Part shown: in pieces, positions 60,101 through 64,000 of the stretch | How positions within the stretch are numbered: position 1 is the stretch's first letter | Layout of the letters: each line of letters starts with the position of its first letter | NCBI RefSeq assembly: GCF_036711975.1 | Contig: NC_091968.1 | Location: forward strand, 16,926,001-16,990,000 | Length of the DNA: 64,000 nucleotides | DNA from: Onthophagus taurus | Taxonomy: Eukaryota > Arthropoda > Insecta > Coleoptera > Scarabaeidae | Direction: 5' to 3' | Translations under genes and position numbers: made by a program | The notes under the pieces: generated by a model | Databases searched by the model: none | What the model was told of the DNA's origin: nothing | The model's input: the letters and a program-made list of their open reading frames with translations, nothing else

Positions 60101-60860
60101 TGGGCAACTCCTAATCCTAGTATCATCAATGAGGACGATTCATTATGCAATCGTACATATTGTTTGCGATCCAATAAGTAGCTTCGAAGCAAGTCAATTG
60201 CAGATTCCGCGAAACCGGATCGTTGCAGTATAGATAGTAGTAATGAATGACAAATAGTGTCGAAAGCCTTACTGAAATCTAAGAGGATTAACACTGTAAG
60301 GAACCCATCGTCAGTAGCTCTCAGGATATCATCCGTAATTGCCGAAAGGGCGGTCACACAACCATACCCCTGCCGAAACCCCGAAATGTGAAATATGTTC
60401 GGTTTCATCCTTGCTTGCAATTAGAAAATTGTCCAAATAAATATCAAAGAAATTGAAACATGACAGGACTTCATTGATGAAACATTGGAACGTTTGGGCA
60501 GCATTCCGAAGAGCAAAAGGCATTCTTGTAAATTCGAATATTTCAAAAGGGGTGGTTATTGCGGTTTTGTAAATGTCTTCAGCTACGATGATATGCTCTG
60601 ACTAAATCAACTTTCGAGAATATTGTACAGTTATTTAAATGCAAGTTGAAGTCTTGTATGTGAGGAAGAGGGTAACGATCGGCGAATAGGCAAGGCGAAT
60701 AGTTCGTTGAATTGAACCTATTGAATATAGATTGGTTTCCAAATCAAGTGAACGACGGTTTTTAATATCTAATAAGATACAGTAATTATGCAAAAAATCA
60801 GCACAGATAATTGTTTTTTTAACATCGGCTATAGTAAATATGAAAAAGAGATGTAATCTA
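57147..60860 (-). pseudogene. Gypsy retrotransposon pol remnant, split by a LINE
   Basis: In minus-strand order. Protease end: FTIADVKKTIICADFLHNY (about 60850-60770). RT: FSKVDLVRAYHxI-like, MPFALRNAAQTFQCFINEVL and IYLDNFLIASKDETEH (60523-60395; the YxDD box is YLDN). After the LINE come LQRFLGMINFYHRFVPKLSQ (58870-58800) and the RNase H TTDASNIGMGAVLAQ and TIYTDHKPL (58640-58420). The integrase zinc-binding region is at 58090-58010, SIPKGRFEHIHIDLVS at about 57900, and the integrase C-terminal part at 57533-57147 (LGCSPAELVYVQPL). Many frameshifts. No LTRs found. Confidence 0.8.
59035..60400 (-). pseudogene. CR1-type LINE inserted in gypsy RT
   Basis: The minus frame from the 60395-60400 junction to 59527 reads SGFRQGYGCVTALSAITDDI, LILLDFSKAFDTICHSLLLS, LGVAQGSILSPLLFSIYTAH and IHLYADDTQVYLSF, the RT core with an intact YADD. 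The C-terminal part continues after a frameshift (FGIRKYDHISHKLAILGWLN; LLTPPAHKTE). It is 5'-truncated, as expected for LINE insertions. The gypsy reading stops at HISHF and resumes at about 59020 (FNINIQPSKCIF), so the order of insertion is clear. Confidence 0.85.
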
Positions 60861-60944
60861 TCATTTTTTTGCTATAAAAACATAGCCTGTATTATTTGGA
60901 TTTCCCTGTGCATTATTCTCAATTTGTAGCCAGTGTTCTGTGGT

Positions 60945-61040
60945 TCACACTTTTGTATTATTATCTGTAACTTTCTTCACAGCTCTTTCCAATGCGCCAA
61001 CGTCTATTGGCCTTGTTTTAACTTGCTTACTTCTGGGCAT
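60945..61040 (-). pseudogene. PSQ-type helix-turn-helix fragment (pogo family)
   Basis: The minus-strand ATG at 61040 begins MPRSKQVKTRPIDVGALERA then VKKVTDNNTKV and a TGA. It resembles the start of pogo-type transposases and other PSQ-domain proteins. It is only about 30 codons long, next to the gypsy 5' break. Confidence 0.45.
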
Positions 61041-63045
61041 GTTTCTGGGAAGAATAACGATAGCTATTACTTACACTATTAGGTACCAAAAATATAGATA
61101 ACAACACATGAATATACAATGTTGTAGCTTGGGACATGGCCCGAGGTGCAACGAAACTAATGGCCCGACGTACAACATCCTATAAGCAGAATAATTATAT
61201 AGCTACTGTTTCCTTTGGGATTAACTTAAAAATGTGATTTTATGGCAATATTATCGCCAATGTCCCGGGTACAACCGTCCCAAGGTACAACACTTTCTCC
61301 TACTTTCATGGATTTTCTTTTGTAGGAAACAACAAAGCAACAAATTTTTACGATCGTTTAAACGTTCGAAACTAAATACATCGACCCTCCATCAGCTCCA
61401 AGCACATGATATAAATGCATTTATGCAAGAATCCAAGCTATCGCAAATTCCAGCAATAGCATCTCCAAAAAGCAGCCATAATCTGGCATATACTGATCTA
61501 AACTATGTAACTTGCACACCAAATTAATACCAGGTTCTATCGTCTAACCATTTTGCACAATCCTCAAATTCCTCCCGGGCGTTAACTACATTACCTCCTG
61601 AACAAATTGCCAGTTTCTGAATTGGATATATAAAACAAGAAATTCACAAAATAAGGAATATTGTATTTGAAATATATATATCATTTTAATTACTGTATAC
61701 ATGTTTACAACAGATATTTTTATATCATTGTAATTTTAACCTGTTCATATAAAAACATTTATGTAAATGGTACAAGAATGAACAATAAAATTACTGTAAT
61801 TTTACAATTATTTTTTTTCGGTATACTTAGTTAATAAATAAAATTTTTAAATCGTGATCTGATTATCCAACTAAAGATTTCATCGATATTTTGTTACAAC
61901 GTGATGTCGTGCATCGGATCATAGCTCGAATATGGAGTCTCAGTGTGCAGTTTTAAAGTCACGTGTTTTGTCCATATCTCGCTTAAAATATTCGCTTCTT
62001 CCCATTTAAAATTTACGATGATGGGCTATCTAACAACCATATACTTACCTATCCGTACTATAAAACGTACCAAAGAAACGATTCGATTACAAAGACGCGG
62101 AAGTTAAAACTATACAACGGCATCAACAGATCTCCCAACGTTTCTCAAAATAGATCTCAAATATCGTTATGTAACGATGTTTAGGTATTATAGGTAGTAT
62201 CACTTAAAAAAATAAATCCATCAAAAGACGATTTCATTGTAAAATAAAAGACTATTTTTTTTTAATGAAATCTCTTGAAGGTTTTAGACATTTTAAGAAA
62301 GAATGGCAAGATAAATTACGAATACACGATAGTCGTGAACATTACGCGTCGACGAAGAGCGGTTTCGTGAACTATGACCATAAATTACCGGCAAAGAAGA
62401 AGAAGGGTCGCCGTCTCAAATACTCGGTTATTTGAGACGTATCGCGGTGGACTTTCAATTTAATTATTCCACATATTGTTCGCGTCTATTCTTTTTGTCA
62501 TTAAGGTTTAGACTTTATTACATAATCAATTTTGCTTCTAAAAAGTTAACTGCCGGAAACTTTAGAAGTTGCGTAACTTGTTATATTAGTTATTTGTAAT
62601 TAGTGTAAAATCGTTCATTAAGAAATAAAACATTTTAAACCGAAATTACGACCATTTAAATATATTTTTCAAAGTAACATATAAAACTCAAATGCATTTG
62701 GTTTGAGATTTAAGAAGAGAAGTATTTAAGTATCACACTTACACGAGCAAAAGGTAATTATGATGTGATAAAGAATTGGAAATTCTAAAGTAACAGCAAA
62801 GACAGAGAACTGCTTTTAAAAGCTATTAGGCGATTACTATTAATACTAATGGCATTACAAATATACAATATTCATAAGATGTGTATTCACTTAATAATTA
62901 TAATGACAAATGAAATTTCAATTAAGAAATGAAGGGATTTAATGTATAGGACACAAAAGATACAGTAAATGGAAAAATAATACGGTTTAGAGAGGAGAGA
63001 TTGTGTAATATGTATAAATGAAGAACTAATATAATCTAATATTAA
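61041..63045. other. No gene recognised (2 kb)
   Basis: At 61135-61295 four degenerate copies of a short motif, roughly GGCCCGAGGTGCAAC or GTCCCAAGGTACAAC, are present. The plus frame 61234-61527 (97 codons) is open but unrecognised. From 61550 to 63045 the sequence is AT-rich with no motif I can name. Confidence 0.35.
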
Positions 63046-64000
63046 CTTTTCGGGTGGTTGTAATAACTATATACCGAGATGACTTAGTAAATGGTTTGCT
63101 CATCAGGCTGTAAAGGCAAGAAATAGATACTAGATTGAGAACAGGAGGACTAAAAAGAGACTGGTTATAGAAAAAAATAATAGAACAAATAAAAACGAAC
63201 CAAAAACCAGAATTAAATGCCATGTGGAAAAGAAAAGCGAAAAAAATCAATTCCTTACACTCTAGCCCGGAAAAAATCGTAAACATCCACGCTGAATACC
63301 TTGAGAGGGTGTTTTCCTTCAGCAATGAGGCCTTGTTCTGCCCTCACAACAAAAATACAATAGACAATTGGTACCAACACGCCTTTCCCAATTCGTCCGT
63401 AACACCTCAAGATGCTCTCATGCAGGAAGAAGAATACTTCACACTTCTTAACAGAGGAACCAACACAGCCCCTGGATACGACAACATCTCAAGGGAAATC
63501 TTAAGGAAGCTGGATCTTGATATCCACGCCTACATAAGAAAAATTTACAACTATTGCCTTACCACCCAGCATTTCCCACAAGATTGGAAGACCTCTATAA
63601 TCATATGTATCCCCAAGAAAGATTCTTCTCTATCCGACCCTGCGAACTACCGTCCTATCTCATTGCTACCCGTAATGGGGAAGCTTTTCGAGGTGCACTT
63701 GAAGAACAAGCTGCTCGATGTTGTTGCAAGTAGGATTCCGTCATACCAATTTGGATTCCAACAAGGTAGATCTACATCTCATCCCTTGGCAGTGCTTGTC
63801 TCAAACTTCCAAGTAGCACGGTTCCAAAAACAACAATCCGCCGCAGTCTTCCTGGATGTTCGGAAGGCATTCGACTCCGTATGGCACAGAGGTCTACTGT
63901 ACAAGCTAGCTATGTTGAAAATCCCATCTTATCTTCTTAACCTGCTAAAGGAATTTCTTTCAGACCGCTCCTCATTGGTTAAAGTGAAGAACTACTACTC
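63046..64000 (+). pseudogene. Jockey-type LINE reverse transcriptase, cut by window end
   Basis: The plus frame is open from about 63180 to the edge. It reads TLLNRGTNTAPGYDNISREI, then FPQDWKTSIIICIPKKDSSL with NYRPISLLPVMGKLFE, YQFGFQQGRSTSHPLAVLV, and FLDVRKAFDSVWHRGLLYKL, RT blocks 0-3. The catalytic YADD would lie beyond the window. An in-frame TAG lies near 63157, so the upstream part is decayed, or the copy is 5'-truncated near 63050. The long open stretch suggests a young insertion. Confidence 0.8.

Overview
This is an AT-rich animal nuclear window, almost certainly from an insect. It holds a spliced 7-transmembrane gustatory receptor gene, Penelope-like retroelements with GIY-YIG domains, DUF4817-type mariners, P-like THAP transposons, an ISXO2-like transposase gene with an intron, and many insect LINE, copia, gypsy and BEL fragments. 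The order of insect cannot be fixed from the sequence. I saw no rRNA, tRNA, CRISPR array or prokaryotic operon.

Layout. 0-4.5 kb: a 1.85-kb foldback element, a perfect hairpin, a decayed DUF4817 mariner and a 507-bp MITE, all TA-associated. 4.5-7.9 kb: an old P-like element on the minus strand split by a younger P-like element on the plus strand. 8-12.3 kb: Harbinger and DDE mariner remnants. 12.5-17.6 kb: a minus-strand Penelope-like element (PLE) split by an intact-looking mariner at 13569-15256. 18-21.6 kb: inverted tandem-repeat arms around LINE remains and an ACTCTA-rich element. 22-23 kb: an ISXO2/Merlin-like gene. 23.2-29.3 kb: a PLE carrying a mariner and a MITE, then an APE-type LINE. 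30.2-31.25 kb: a duplicated repeat block. 31.45-32.8 kb: the gustatory receptor gene. 33-38.7 kb: LINE, hAT, mariner and PLE remnants and a satellite array. 38.7-44.55 kb: a PLE with a 13-bp target duplication, itself carrying a copia element. 44.7-54.7 kb: PLE, Tigger, BEL/Pao, LINE and pogo remnants plus two repeat families. 54.8-56.7 kb: a second P-like copy. 56.8-61 kb: a MITE and a gypsy element split by a CR1-type LINE. 61-63 kb: nothing recognised. 63.05 kb to the end: a Jockey-type LINE that runs out of the window.

The genes do not form a pathway. The two items most likely to be expressed are the gustatory receptor (three exons, 374 codons deduced here) and the ISXO2-like gene (two exons, 312 codons). 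The mariner transposase at 13840-14898 is the best candidate for an active element. Nearly everything else is a layered record of transposition, in which the order of insertion can be read from what interrupts what.
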